Origin: Dillenia suffruticosa
Lineage: Eukaryota; Streptophyta; Magnoliopsida; Dilleniales; Dilleniaceae
DNA length: 64,000 nt
Direction: 5' to 3'
Assembly (NCBI GenBank): GCA_033439265.1
Contig: JAVTVX010000008.1
Span: forward strand, 2,480,001-2,544,000
This document shows positions 37,491 through 48,189 of this stretch, piece by piece (within the stretch, counting starts at the first letter, position 1; each line of letters begins with the position of its first letter). Both the position numbers and the translations under genes were made by a program. The notes under the pieces are model-generated. The model was given only the letters and a program-made list of their open reading frames with translations. It searched no databases and had not been told where the DNA came from.

Positions 37491-37650
37491 TTTAAAACAA
37501 TATCATTCAAGAAATATTTTCCAATCTACCCACATATTATGATTTCAAGTCAAGACATGATATTATTTATCACGGTCAGATGTCATGACTTCAAATCACG
37601 ACGTATGTGTGTTAGATTTTAAAATATTTTTTAAACGGTATTGTTTTAAA
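37491..37650. mobile_element. Foldback MITE-like element with 30-bp terminal inverted repeats
   Basis: Left end (37491-37520) and right end (37621-37650) are inverted repeats of 30 bp with about four mismatches (outer 12 bases TTTAAAACAATA and inner AAATATTTT identical). The interior is also near-palindromic (atgatttcaagtcaagacatgat against gtcatgacttcaaatcac), so the whole 160 bp can fold on itself. No coding capacity. It lies about 350 bp past the stop of the CASP-like gene, possibly in its 3' UTR. Confidence 0.7.
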
Positions 37651-38001
37651 TTTTTTTTTTTCAAGATTAGTTCCGAACAAAGCTCGTGAGCCAAGATATT
37701 TCAAGATGGCATCCAATCTTAATCCGCAACCATGAACAACAAGCAAGTTTCAGATCAACGTAGGAATGTGATTAAAAGATTTCTCTAGATTGCTCTGTAC
37801 ATATTCTGCTTCATTTCCAATTCTATATTGGCCCTGCTCCATAGCAATGGTCGTATGGTTACAGATGTATACTTTCACAACTTTGCAACCATATCGCTTG
37901 GGATTATTTCTATAAAAATATTTTGACAAATTCAAGATATTGGATTTTTGTATCCATGTAACTCTTCATCAACCGGAAAAACAGTGAAGATAAATATAAT
38001 T

Positions 38002-40092
38002 TCACAACAAAGATGGGAGTAGCCACAGATTGAAGAGTGCTGATGCCACAGAAAGGAACCATGATAAGAAGGCCATAGCAGCTGATAGCTGATATCTACT
38101 GCAAATCTTCTGATGACAATATCCATCAGATTGGAGGAGGAGATCAACAACGCTGGCTGTTGAGCATGCTGCAGCCAGTGTGAGGATGGATAAAACCTAA
38201 CATGAAACATATTGACTGTGTTACAAATGGTCTGCAAACAAGTGATCTGTTTGTTAATGAATGAGATTGCATACCCAATCTCCTATCACAATGAGTAGTA
38301 GTACTCCCGGTCGATGTAAAGGGCATTTGACCAGAACTGAGTAGCCATCCACAAGTCCCAAAGCGAAACTCCAAGGAATAACCAAGCCCATGATTGTTAC
38401 TAAGAAGCTGCAAATCAGTAGTAAAATCATATATCAAATTATTGAAAACAAATGATGGAAAAGCAAGATGAAAGCACCCTCAGACATTTGAAGGCTTTCA
38501 ATATGCTTGCAACAAACATGCTCTCATATGGGGTGGCAATGCAACTATGAAATCATGGCTGTGAAGCTAATTAGTAGCCAGGCTTAACAATACTCTCTCA
38601 TATAAACTCCCAAATTTTAGATGAAATGTAGGAACACCTGTACTTGTAGATGACTGCTGTTGATGAATTCAGCAAGATATACTGATATACTTAACGATAT
38701 TCATACAAACTGTACTCCAAATGAAAAGGGGCCTCAGGCTCAACCATATGAAACAAAATTTTATTGGAACTCGAAGACATGCACAAATTTGTAGATAGTT
38801 ACAAGCAATGAATTGGCTAATTTCGTAGGAGAATTTCAATTAAACAAGTAATAAATTTCTTTCTCACTGCATACAATGATCTGGCAGTCTGAAAGTTGAT
38901 GCAAACAAACTGAAAACCTAGCAAGCAGATGTGACCGTGTCCAAACATCTACCAAGCCTAGCATGCAAGCCTGCTGATCATACCAGAAAGAGGGAGAAAG
39001 TAAACAGCTTATAAACCAGTTATAAATAAAATGAAATTTCTAACTAATAACATTGGTTTATACCACAATTAATGCCAAACGAAAAGCCTCACAAATTTTC
39101 CAAGTACAACCCAAGATTAGGATAGAAAGAAAATAGAGTAAATAGTTAATCTACTCCCAAATAATCAAACACCACATCCAATGTACTCTTTTTCCAAATC
39201 AACTTCCAACCCACAACATGCATGAATGAACAAACAAGGATTTTTAATCAAGCTAATGCATGATAGGGATATGTAAAATGAAAATGTTAAGTTATCAAAG
39301 CAAATGATAAAAATTAAGGAAAAGACACAAGCCAGAAAGCATTACAGCTGCAGATATCAACATTTGAATCAATAACAATGGTTTCCCTTCCACAACTAAA
39401 AATGCCAAACAAATAGCAACCCAACTGGAGTTCCTCTATGGTTTCCAACAAATGTGCTCTTTCCACAAAATCAACTTGCAAAGCACAAAATGTATCATAG
39501 AAGAAACAGAGGTTGTATTAAAATCAAGCGAACAAATCAAATGGGCCCTAAAAAAGAACCTGTAAAGTAATCATATCAAATGGGAAATTACAAAATAAAA
39601 GACCCAAAAAAATAGAGGAAAAGAAACGCACCACAAAGTAGTACAGCTTTCTAATCAATATAACAAACAAATAGCAACCCAATTCAGAGTTCCTCCTAAT
39701 TTTATCCCAGTCCAACACAAGATTCACTTCACATGGTTTAACCCAGAAAGTAGAGAAAAGACAGTAATATCAGATGCGTTAATTTCATCCCACCAAATAA
39801 CTTTGCGGGACAAAATGAATGAAACAAGAAACGTTGATCAAAATCAAGCAAATGCATGAAATGGGTCTTGAATATGAGCATTTAAAAGAATCAAATCAAG
39901 TGGGTAATAAAGCAACAAAACAAAAGACCCAGAAAACGTAAAAGGAGAAAAGAAGACGAACCAGAAAGCAGTGTAGCTATAGAACTCAACGCCCAGAGAC
40001 ATGAAGAGAAGAGCAGCAGAGGAAAAAAAGGTCTGGCCCAATCTCAAAGAGAGGCCAGCAGTAGTCCCCACAGAGCCAGGCACTTCATCCAT
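38002..40092 (-). CDS. CASP-like membrane protein, subgroup 5C
   Basis: Predicted 152-aa four-pass plasma-membrane protein of the CASP-like (former UPF0497) family, relatives of the Casparian-strip proteins; role of the 5C group unclear. Exons on minus: 40092-39962, 38407-38275, 38196-38002, phase kept (ttctg|gttcg..cag|cttct; attgg|gtatg..tag|gtttt). The start MDEVPGSVGTTAGLSLRLGQ is the typical 5C N-terminus, so I use the Met at 40092 rather than the upstream one at 40191. Membrane spans: FSSAALLFMSLGVEF, VTIMGLVIPWSFALGLVDG, GVLLLIVIGDWVLSILTLAAACS, and SAAMAFLSWFLSVASALFNLWLLP. Intron 1 is about 1.55 kb with no other gene evident. Confidence 0.9.
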
Positions 40093-40984
40093 TCCCAACA
40101 ACCAGATCAATTCATCACAAACCCTAAATTCATTCCCTTCACCTTTTCTCATCTTAAACCTTCTTCGCACCCTAACAACATTCTTACCCAATTTCTCATG
40201 AAATCTCTACCCATAAATATGGGACACAAATTTTGCTAATTTTGAAATGATTAAATTAATGGGGTCTTCTCTTTATGTTTTTTGGGTCTGATTTGGAAAA
40301 CCAAAAAAGGAAAAAAGGATTCTAGAGAAAAGTACTATAACTTTTTATGGTAATGGAGTCTTCTCTCTCTCTCTCTCTACATGTGGGAGGGTTAAAGGAT
40401 TGTGTAATTTATATTTTTCGGCTAGGTTTAAGGGGTATGGATTTGGACCTCGTGTGATCGCTTGGTGTTGTGATGTGCATTGAATAATTTTGTTGGTTTG
40501 CTTTGATGGGATGTCACACATGTTTGCTTTTGGCATTCATAGCCACTATCCTGTGACGATCATATCTCGAAAGAGTGAAAGTAAGTCCCCTTCTGCCGAC
40601 TCCGACCATATTTGCCAACCCCAACCCCCGGGTTCCCACCACGCCCCCCCCCCCCGGCCAACCCCCAAAAGAAAAATGGAGGAAGAATAAGATTTGGGAC
40701 ATGATCAAATTCTTTAATTAAGAAAAATGTACACAAAATTTATTAAGAATTAGTATCTGAATCTTTTTAAATAAAATAAGAATTTGAAATAAAAATAGTA
40801 TTTGGTGATTCAAAATATAGATTATTTATAATTTTAATTTTAAAATTATGATATTATTCATAAAAAAATTATAATTTTTTAATGACGTACTATTCATATG
40901 GAAAAAGATTTCATGCGTAGTCACGTTTTTATTGTTTTGTTTCGTTACAAGTATTTAAAATTATGTTTTAAATAATTCGATTTA

Positions 40985-41115
40985 AATATTTATAGAATTT
41001 TTATTTATGAGCAATTCTTCTAGTAAAATTCTTTTCATTTAAAAATTTTGAATTCGAGATTTTATTAAAAAATCTAACATTGTGTTACATTAAACTGATT
41101 GTCCATTGATCATGA
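40985..41115 (-). repeat. S1 SINE copy, minus strand
   Basis: Read on minus: tggacaatcagtttaatgtaac head, aaaatctcgaattcaaaattt; the tail is decayed. Confidence 0.45.
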
Positions 41116-41205
41116 GTGAAGTATTTATATGCATGAATGAAGCCCAATTGCTTGTTGGGCAAGTTTGGTGCCTAAATAGGTTCGAGAGGAAAAATGCTTT
41201 TCAAA

Positions 41206-41328
41206 CCCATGAAAAAAATATATTTTTTTTATTATACAAAGATTTGAACCTGAAATTCAGGTTGAAATTTAAATTGGGGAGGGAGATTTGTACTGGTAAG
41301 CTATCCCCTTGGGGACAAGCCCATGAAA
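41206..41328 (-). mobile_element. Short SINE, family S2, with target-site duplication
   Basis: Read on minus, the 105-bp body (41215-41319) starts ttgtccccaaggggatagcttac and ends caggttcaaatctttgtataat plus an A-rich tail. The 9-bp repeat cccatgaaa is at 41206-41214 and 41320-41328. Confidence 0.65.
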
Positions 41329-41954
41329 TATTTCTCTAAAGCTATGTGTAAGTATTTAATTTATGTTTGAATCTAATCCTAACATGCTATTGTTAAAAAA
41401 ATAAAAAATTAGAATTAATTTGATCATGAAAATTACTAACTTTCTTGTTTTTATCTCTTTCCTATTCTCCACCTTCCTCTTTTTTTTTTTTTTGAATTTT
41501 TCTACTTATTTTTTCGATTTTTATTCTTCTTCTTCTTCTGTTCCATTTGCCTACTTGAGTTGGGATATATCAGCCATAATGGTATTTGTTGGTTAGATAT
41601 TAAAATAACCTAATAGCACAATTTTTCTTTTTTTAATCAAAGAAGGAAAAAGAAAAGGAGGAAAAGAAGAAGACTGTCTCTTCAAACTTCAAACTTCAAA
41701 GCATTGCATCAAGGAGCAGTAAATGTGCACCAACTCCACCATTTGTTTTGAATCTTTTCAATAGTCTCTTCACCTAATTCCCCATTCACACATTTAATAC
41801 TTTTCTTGTGGAGGTTGAACCTTGCAAAAGAGCAAGCTTCCACCAACATTCTTACCATAATGAAAGTTTTTTCTAGAAACCCTCAGATATCAGAGAACAA
41901 TGTTGGTGGGCCAATGGATAGACTGAGCATCTTAGAATAATGGTCAAACAAAAT

Positions 41955-42135
41955 CTAATGCATGAAGGGACGGTTACTCTAGAAAAAATACTAAATTTTT
42001 TAATCAAATATTTAAATTTAAATTTTAAAAATAAAAAAAATTACATTAAAAAAATTTATCTTTAAAAAAGATCCGATAATAATTTAAATCATATTTATCT
42101 GAATATAATCCGCATACATATTGATCCAATACTAA
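41955..42135 (+). repeat. S1 SINE-like copy, strongly decayed
   Basis: actaaattttttaatcaaatatttaaattt, aatttatctttaaaaaagatccgataata, aatcatatttatctgaatataat follow the S1 order. Confidence 0.4.
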
Positions 42136-43292
42136 AAGCAAAAAATAATGCATGAATGACTAGGGGACCAAAGGGAGCCAGTGCTTTAAAAGGAGGGACG
42201 AGGGGAAGCCACTTGTCATACGCTCGAAGTTTTCCACATTATTAGGAAAAATAAAAGAGAGAATTACAAGATAAGATAATCTTTCTCAACCCACCATTAA
42301 GATGGGGCTACAAAAGTACTTGATTGGTCTTTGTTGTGCCGATTAGAAAAACACCATGGTTTTCTAGTTTTCCCTTTTAATTTTATGTCCAAGATTAAGA
42401 TGTTCTTGGGCTTGGCCTCAAATGGTGACCCAGATGGCAATGGCAGTAGAAGGCAGTATGAGATAATGACTTTATTTCAAAGTGCAAGAGAAGATGAAGC
42501 AAAAACTGAATTGAGTTCAAAAAGACTAATTTGCAGATTGTGCAAATAAACCAGCACAAAAAAGGTAAGAAAACAGAGCTTTCAGCCCCCTTAATGGCAT
42601 GAAATTCCGTCGATCATCATCACCAGAGGAATACACCCCCCATACCTTATATTTCATATCATCAATTACATAATACAGGTCTTCAAATCCTTAAAATTGG
42701 AACAAAAATAAATTGGGTGTGTGGGATGGGGGCACAGGGGACACTGTAGTGTTCATTATCCTAATTGCATCTGTCACATTGTATCATCTCTGCAACACAG
42801 AATCCAAACAATGTATGGATGTCAGTAGCTTACAGCCAAAATAAAACAAACAAAAACATAGGAAATAGAGTTGCACATCTATTGGATCATTCACTAGAAT
42901 GTCCGAGACAAGATAACAATACCATTTGGATCCAGAATTAATTAATGAAAATCATAGATAAAATGCCTGTCGATGTCCCATTAGTATAATCCATTAATGA
43001 CCCCAAAGAGAGAGTCTCATCTCAACAGATAAATAAATAAAAACCAACACGACAGAAAACGAGATTTTCCAGAATCTGAGAATTATTATTGCTTTAGCAC
43101 CACGTAGCATATTTAGGAAACTGTCCCAATTATAACAAAAGAAAACAAAAAAAATAAAATAAAATTGTCTTTATTTGTTGAAAATTTGAGTTGCTTTACT
43201 TTATCGAATCAGTACCAACTTCCTCGTGCAAAAACACCTTAAACCAATGTTTGATTCTCAAATTATTAAATCACTTAAGTAGTTTACTAACC

Positions 43293-43617
43293 GCATGGAC
43301 ACTTCAAAATTGGAAGACATGTCCATGTCAAACACCAGTCTTGCTCAACACTAGCCTAACACTCACACGAAGTTAGATATCCAATGTGGCAGTTCCAATT
43401 CTTTACTATTTTGCAAAACATGGCCATATTTCAAATACCTTTCAGACATTTAAAGGCATGGACACTTCAAAATTGGAAGACATGTCCAAGTCAAACACCA
43501 GTCATGCTCAACACTAGCCTAACACTCACATGAAGTTAGATATCCGATGTAGCATTTCCAGTTCTTTACTATTTTGCAAAACAAGGCCATATTTCAAATA
43601 CTTTTTAGACATTTAAT
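43293..43617. repeat. Tandem duplication of a 163-bp unit
   Basis: Unit 1 (43293-43455) and unit 2 (43456-43617) both begin gcatggacacttcaaaattg and end agacatttaa, with about ten differences between them. The unit contains tgtccatgtcaaacacc and ctcaacactagcctaacactcac. No coding frame spans it. Confidence 0.85.
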
Positions 43618-45088
43618 GTGTAGTCTTACATAATTAATATTGATATATTTTGAGCACTTTTGTTATCCTAACTAGTTCTCAAATCCCTTGCTTGCTGATA
43701 AGAAAAAAAATACTCACACAATTATACATATATATATCAACACACAACAAACATAAAATATAGCCGAAACTATTTAGAACATCTAAAATTATAATTTCTA
43801 ATTTACACAAAAACAAATATCATTATGTGCTTTTATTCCTTTTCATGTTCAATTTTGTAAAATTTTGTTTTACTGCCAAGTCCATGTAATTTCATGTCCT
43901 GTAACAGCCATAAAAAATGCATCTTTTCCAAAGTGCAAGTGAAAATTACAAGCACACCAAAAAAAAATTGCTTAATGGTAAAATGGCAAAAAAAAAAAAG
44001 GAAAAAAACACGGTAATGCAGCACAATTAATAGAATCCATCTCCCAAGGAAAAAAACTCCAAGCACAATGTTGACTTGATCTAGATATACACAGCCACAG
44101 AAGAGCAATATCTCTTGAGAGGGCAACAAGCAATGCATCACTAAACACCCACACGCACAAATAAAATAACTAAATAATAGGTAACAACGTAGGACTCATA
44201 CCTCTTAGTAAGAAATCTCACTCAACAACCTATCAGAAAACTCTAAATTGCAGAAAATATATATATGCTTCTCCAGAACTCAATGCAATGGACTGCCTGA
44301 GGGTGGCAATCTTGGCAACATAATCAACAGAAATCAAAGATTGTCATCCATAGCTATGAGCAGATTTAGGATATTCAGTTAAAATTTAAACTGGGAAAAA
44401 GGTTAAGATTTGCTGTAAGTATACAAGGGAAGACATGGCCTTGAATCCACTTCCAAACTGCGTCCAGCTAAAAATGGTCCATATACTTAACTCTGTTTGA
44501 GAGAAGAAAAAGGAGGAAAGAATATGGGGTGAAACAAAATGAAAAAAATGGGGGCAATAATTTTCTCTACATTTCGAAGAGAATCATTCTACTGGCAAGG
44601 GAAGACTAAACTTATTCACCACTTCATTTTCTTCTATTTTCTCTCCAATCTGTATATAAGAAAAAAAGTTGAATCCCTCCCCCCCAAACCATGTTCCTTT
44701 TTCTTTGACTCCCAATTTCACCCCTCCAAAAGGGTAGCCAAATATTCAATGATCCTTCATATTTTCTCACTACTAAAAATAAGCATTTAGATTTAATAGA
44801 ACACCTCTTTGGGAAACAAATGGGTGTATTTTGTGACAGAAAAAACAATTATAAATTTTTCTAACTGCCAAGAAGACATAAACAATGTTGGGGGGGGGAG
44901 GGAATGGAACAGTGAAACCACCGCACAGCTAGCTGGCGCAATCAATTTAAACCCAGATAAGTCAAATCCAATTACTAGGATATATTTTCTCTGACAAAAA
45001 ACCAAGATGATAGACCAAACCATATCTTTTCATTCAGAAATTAACAAGGGAATCACTTAGGTATAGACCCTATATACTCAGACAGCTT
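43618..45088. other. Spacer downstream of TOM6
   Basis: AT-rich sequence with short A-tracts and G-runs. It could include TOM6 3' UTR or 3' UTR introns but shows no gene I can support. Confidence 0.4.
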
Positions 45089-45410
45089 ATGTTTCTTCAA
45101 ATTCAAAGCCCTTTTTTCTCTAGTCTATAACCAGAATCACTAAGGGGCAGTTCTATTATAAGCTGAAAACATCACCAAGAACCCTAATTTTTAAACCCAA
45201 TCTTCATTTAGCTATCATAAGGTATCAACAAAAAGATCCCACATCATGTTTCTTTAAATACAATGCACAAAGCTCAAATTTGAAGCCTTCTTTATCTAGT
45301 CTATAACATATCACAGAAGGGCAGTTTTATATGTAAGCTGAATATATCACCAAAAACCCTAATTTTCTAAACCCATCTGGATTTTGTTATCATAAGGTAT
45401 CAACAAACAA
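45089..45410. repeat. Diverged tandem duplication of about 150-165 bp
   Basis: 45089-45235 and 45246-45410 share, in order, atgtttctt(c/t)aaat, tctagtctataac, gggcagtt, taagctga, atcaccaa, accctaattttt and tatcataaggtatcaacaaa. They are separated by about 10 bp and differ by substitutions and small insertions. Confidence 0.7.
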
Positions 45411-45543
45411 AGCCTAATGCTAAAACTCTACGTTAAGGGGAAAAAAAGGAAAAAGAAAAGAATCAAAGTAGCCCCTACATACACAATCAACTAATTAACA
45501 ACTTTAACCTAACACCAATTGAAGAGAACTGAATGAGCAAATC

Positions 45544-45548
<5 letters not shown>

Positions 45549-45574
<26 letters not shown>
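45549..45574. repeat. (GA)n microsatellite just downstream of TOM6
   Basis: 26-bp GA run starting 18 bp past the TOM6 stop (minus strand), probably in its 3' UTR. Confidence 0.85.
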
Positions 45575-45580
<6 letters not shown>

Positions 45581-45591
45581 TAGACCTGAAA

Positions 45592-45753
45592 TTAGAGAAC
45601 GAGAGTGAGTTCTTTCTCGTTGGAGAGGAAGTGAAGAAGATAAGGAGTGACTCGAACGGCGGCGACCATGACTCCAAACATGGCGACATGTGTCCGAAGC
45701 TGCTTCAATGCCGCCTTTTTGTCCGGTTTGCGTGCAAACATCCCCGGAAACAT
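45592..45753 (-). CDS. TOM6: TOM6, small subunit of the mitochondrial outer-membrane translocase
   Basis: Encodes a 53-aa tail-anchored protein matching plant TOM6, a small TOM-complex subunit that stabilises the import pore (Arabidopsis TOM6 is 54 aa). It starts MFPGMFARKPDKKAALKQLR, nearly the family consensus, followed by one membrane span at about residues 21-43 (THVAMFGVMVAAVRVTPYLL) and a short polar tail. The start is the Met of MFPGMF; the longer open frame upstream runs through a CT microsatellite and is leader sequence. A CT run (45760-45784) lies directly upstream, four site II elements lie at 45874-45909, and a LINE lies further upstream. The C-terminus (KELTLVL) differs from the usual acidic ending; an intron near the end of the reading frame could alter the last few residues. 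Confidence 0.92.
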   Translation of the reverse strand: MFPGMFARKPDKKAALKQLRTHVAMFGVMVAAVRVTPYLLHFLSNEKELTLVL

Positions 45754-45759
45754 CTTCCC

Positions 45760-45784
45760 TCTCTCTCTCTCTCTCTCTCTCTCT
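45760..45784. repeat. (CT)n microsatellite in the TOM6 leader
   Basis: 25-bp CT run (GA on the coding strand) six bases upstream of the TOM6 ATG. Confidence 0.9.
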
Positions 45785-45873
45785 AGGATTGTGGGAGGAA
45801 GCAGAAGAGCCGAATCTGAAGCGGAGCGCCTAGGGCTTTTCGTCGTACATTCGTTAGTCTTGAATGGGACTTC

Positions 45874-45909
45874 TGGGCCGCTTTGGGCTCCGGCCCAAAA
45901 CTTTGGGCT
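45874..45909 (-). promoter_or_regulatory. Cluster of four site II elements (TGGGCY) in the TOM6 promoter
   Basis: TGGGCC at 45874-45879, TGGGCT at 45884-45889, GGCCCA (inverted TGGGCC) at 45892-45897 and TGGGCT at 45904-45909, about 120-155 bp upstream of the start codon. Such TCP-bound motifs are common in plant nuclear genes for mitochondrial and ribosomal proteins, which fits TOM6. Confidence 0.7.
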
Positions 45910-45931
45910 CTCGGATTTGATTGCACGTTCC

Positions 45932-47597
45932 TTTTTTTTTTTTTTTTTTTTTTTTGGTGTAGAAAAAGAAACACACCGCAAACAAACAAACGGGACAAAA
46001 CACACACGTGGGGGATCACACGGCTAAGTTGCAGCACATTCGCCTTCTAACCCTGGAAGCGCCTGACATGTCTTGCTCCAACAGCATAGCCAACTCGGCC
46101 GGAGGGGATGTAACTTCATGAAGCCCAGCAGCAGCACCCTTGCCCATCTTAGCTAACATATTCCCACACCTATTAGCTTCCCTGAAGACGTGATTCACTT
46201 CCAAAACTCCAATGCACTGCATGATTTCTCTGCAGTCTTGAATCAAGCTTTTCCAATGGTGGTTCACTCCTACTCCTTTGTTGATTACCTCAACCAAACC
46301 TAGAGAGTCACTTTCAACAACCAGAGAACAGATGTTCTTCCTTTTAGCAATCTGCAGCCCCCTCTCAACCCCAAAGCTCTTCCATGTCACTCGATGACAA
46401 ACCAACATTGATCCAAAAGCCATGCACCCAGCCTCCATTACTGTTTTTGAAAATCCCTCACGCAGTAGCCTGACTCCCTTCTTGGTTAACTACTCCATCC
46501 ACATTTAGCTTAAACACTCCTTCCACTGGATACTTCCATCTGATTTCCACCTCTTCCAACATCCTACAAACTCTTATGGACTTCTCCCCATATATATTCC
46601 CCATACACAGCACTCTATTTAGCACAGAGTGAGGAGGTTCCCGCTTCTTTTGGAACACAGCCAAGCACCTAGACTTCCAAATTTCCTACACTGCCAACAA
46701 GAACATCGTGTCTTCTTCTGATAAACCCAACCTGAAATTTTTTTTAACCCCTCCCTAAACCAATCCATTACATTCCAATTCCAGAAGCTAGTTGATTTGT
46801 TTAAGCCCACTACTAACTTACACCAGATTTCTCGCGCATACCTGCAGTCCCTCCGTGCATGCTCAGACGTCTCCTCTGCCTCTCTGCAACAGCTCCCTTC
46901 ATCAACAATGCCTCTTTTTCTCAGCTCCATTCCCGTTAAGATTTTGCCCCTCGCTGCGAACCAAATAAACATTTTAACCCTCTCTGGACACTAAGATTTC
47001 CACGCCCAACTCGATCCCATACTTCCCACATGATGCATCAAAAGGTCCTTCTCCTGAACCCAGTAAGCCGAATCAACTAAGAATTCACCATCCGGTCTCT
47101 CATTCCAGAGTATGGCGTCTAAACTTCTCCAAATACTTGGGATGATCACCGCTTTTATTAGCTCAACTTTTTCTCTAGGGAGCACAACCGCCAACATCTC
47201 TAAGTTCCAGCTACCATCCTCTTCCCAAAAGTGGGACACTTTGATATTATTTTGACAGGCGTCCTGAGGGACTAAAGTTGGCCCCACCAACTTTTCATCT
47301 CCCACCCACCTATCATGCCAGAACCGGATGGACTTACCATCCGCCACTTGATGCCCCTCTTGAGACACTCTTTACTAAGACAGATTTCCTTCCAAATAGT
47401 GGACTTTGCCCTTTCTTCTGTGCTCTAGCAAGCTCTCTCCTTTGAGATACTTGTTCTGAATGATTGTGGCCCGAGGAGCTCCTTCTCTTTTCAAGATTCT
47501 CCGGCCCAACTTGGCCACGAAAGCCACAAGTTCCTTGTCATGCTTGGGATGGAGGATGGATCTCTTATCCTTTAGATATATATTATTCACCAACAGA
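45932..47597 (-). mobile_element. 5'-truncated, decayed LINE (non-LTR retrotransposon)
   Basis: Read on minus, the piece covers only the 3' part of a plant L1-type LINE ORF2. First comes a region after the polymerase core (LGRRILKREGAPRATIIQNKYLKGESL, FWHDRWVGDEKL). Next is a zf-RVT-like region (FIWFAARGKILTGMELRKRGI, CCREAEETSEHARRDC). Last is an RNase H-like domain (FKLNVDGVVNQEGSQ, VVESDSLGLVEVIN, FREANRCGNMLAKM). The reading frame shifts at least four times (blocks 47593-47375, 47368-46991, 46972-46619, 46664-46458, 46438-46016), so it is dead. A 24-base T-run on plus (45932-45955) is the likely poly(A) tail. I found no target-site duplication, and the 5' boundary abuts an S1 SINE. Confidence 0.85.
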
Positions 47598-47762
47598 GCT
47601 TAGTAGGTAAGAACATTATATCGGATAATCAAATTTTGAATTTAAAACTTTAAAATAGAAAAGATTGTATTGAGAGAATTTATCTAAATTGGATCTAACA
47701 ACACTCAAATTGGATCGGTCGAAAAATAATTCTGAATACCGATTGGTTATACCAAAAATTAA
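47598..47762 (+). repeat. S1 SINE copy next to the LINE 5' end
   Basis: agcttagtaggtaagaacattata head, aatcaaattttgaatttaaaact, gagagaatttatctaaattggatct, aacactcaaattggatcggtcg, gaataccgattggtta: full S1 order. Confidence 0.6.
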
Positions 47763-48076
47763 ATATATCCCCTTGTCGGCCAAACCCAACTCAAACTAAA
47801 TATAATCAAAATCAATATAATTATCAAATATAAGTGGTTTATAACGATATATATATATATCCAATAATACCAATTGAGAAATAACTTTTTACTTATAGGA
47901 TGTCTCAACAAGACAATATCATACCTTGATGGAAACCACAATTAAAGCTTTCAAATTTGAAAAATTAATAAAGTTTGGAACATAAATATCGGACACTCAT
48001 GTAATCAATAAACAAACAATACACGAATGTAAATGCATCATACCTTGTAGACAACTAAGGGCATGCTTGGGAACAA

Positions 48077-48189
48077 AAGAGAAAGATTTTATTTTTTATT
48101 ACACAATGATTTGAAACATGAATCTTAGGGTTGATAGAGAAAGATTGTGACCACTCAACTATTTTCTTGGGGACAAAGAGAAAGATTTT
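48077..48189 (-). mobile_element. Short SINE, family S2, with target-site duplication
   Basis: Read on minus, the 85-bp body (48091-48175) begins ttgtccccaagaaaatagttgagtggtcac and ends aacctaagattcatgtttcaaatc plus an A-rich tail. Direct repeats aagagaaagatttt at 48077-48090 and 48176-48189 are identical over 14 bp. Confidence 0.75.

Larger units (their letters stand above)
40093..43292. other. Spacer with SINE copies
   Basis: CASP-like promoter, a short (CT)n at 40363-40378, a poly-C stretch near 40645-40656, an S2 SINE (41206-41328), two S1 copies (40985-41115, 41955-42135), and otherwise AT-rich sequence. The frame at 42331-42549 shows no family features. Confidence 0.45.

Noticed and set aside
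40093-40191. Upstream Met at 40191 giving a 33-residue longer CASP-like protein
   Set aside because: Family members of this subgroup start at MDEVPGSVG; the extra residues are basic leader sequence without similarity.
45754-46005. Longer TOM6 open frame extending upstream
   Set aside because: It runs through the CT microsatellite and the poly(A) of the LINE; TOM6 is 54 aa in other plants and begins MFPGMF.
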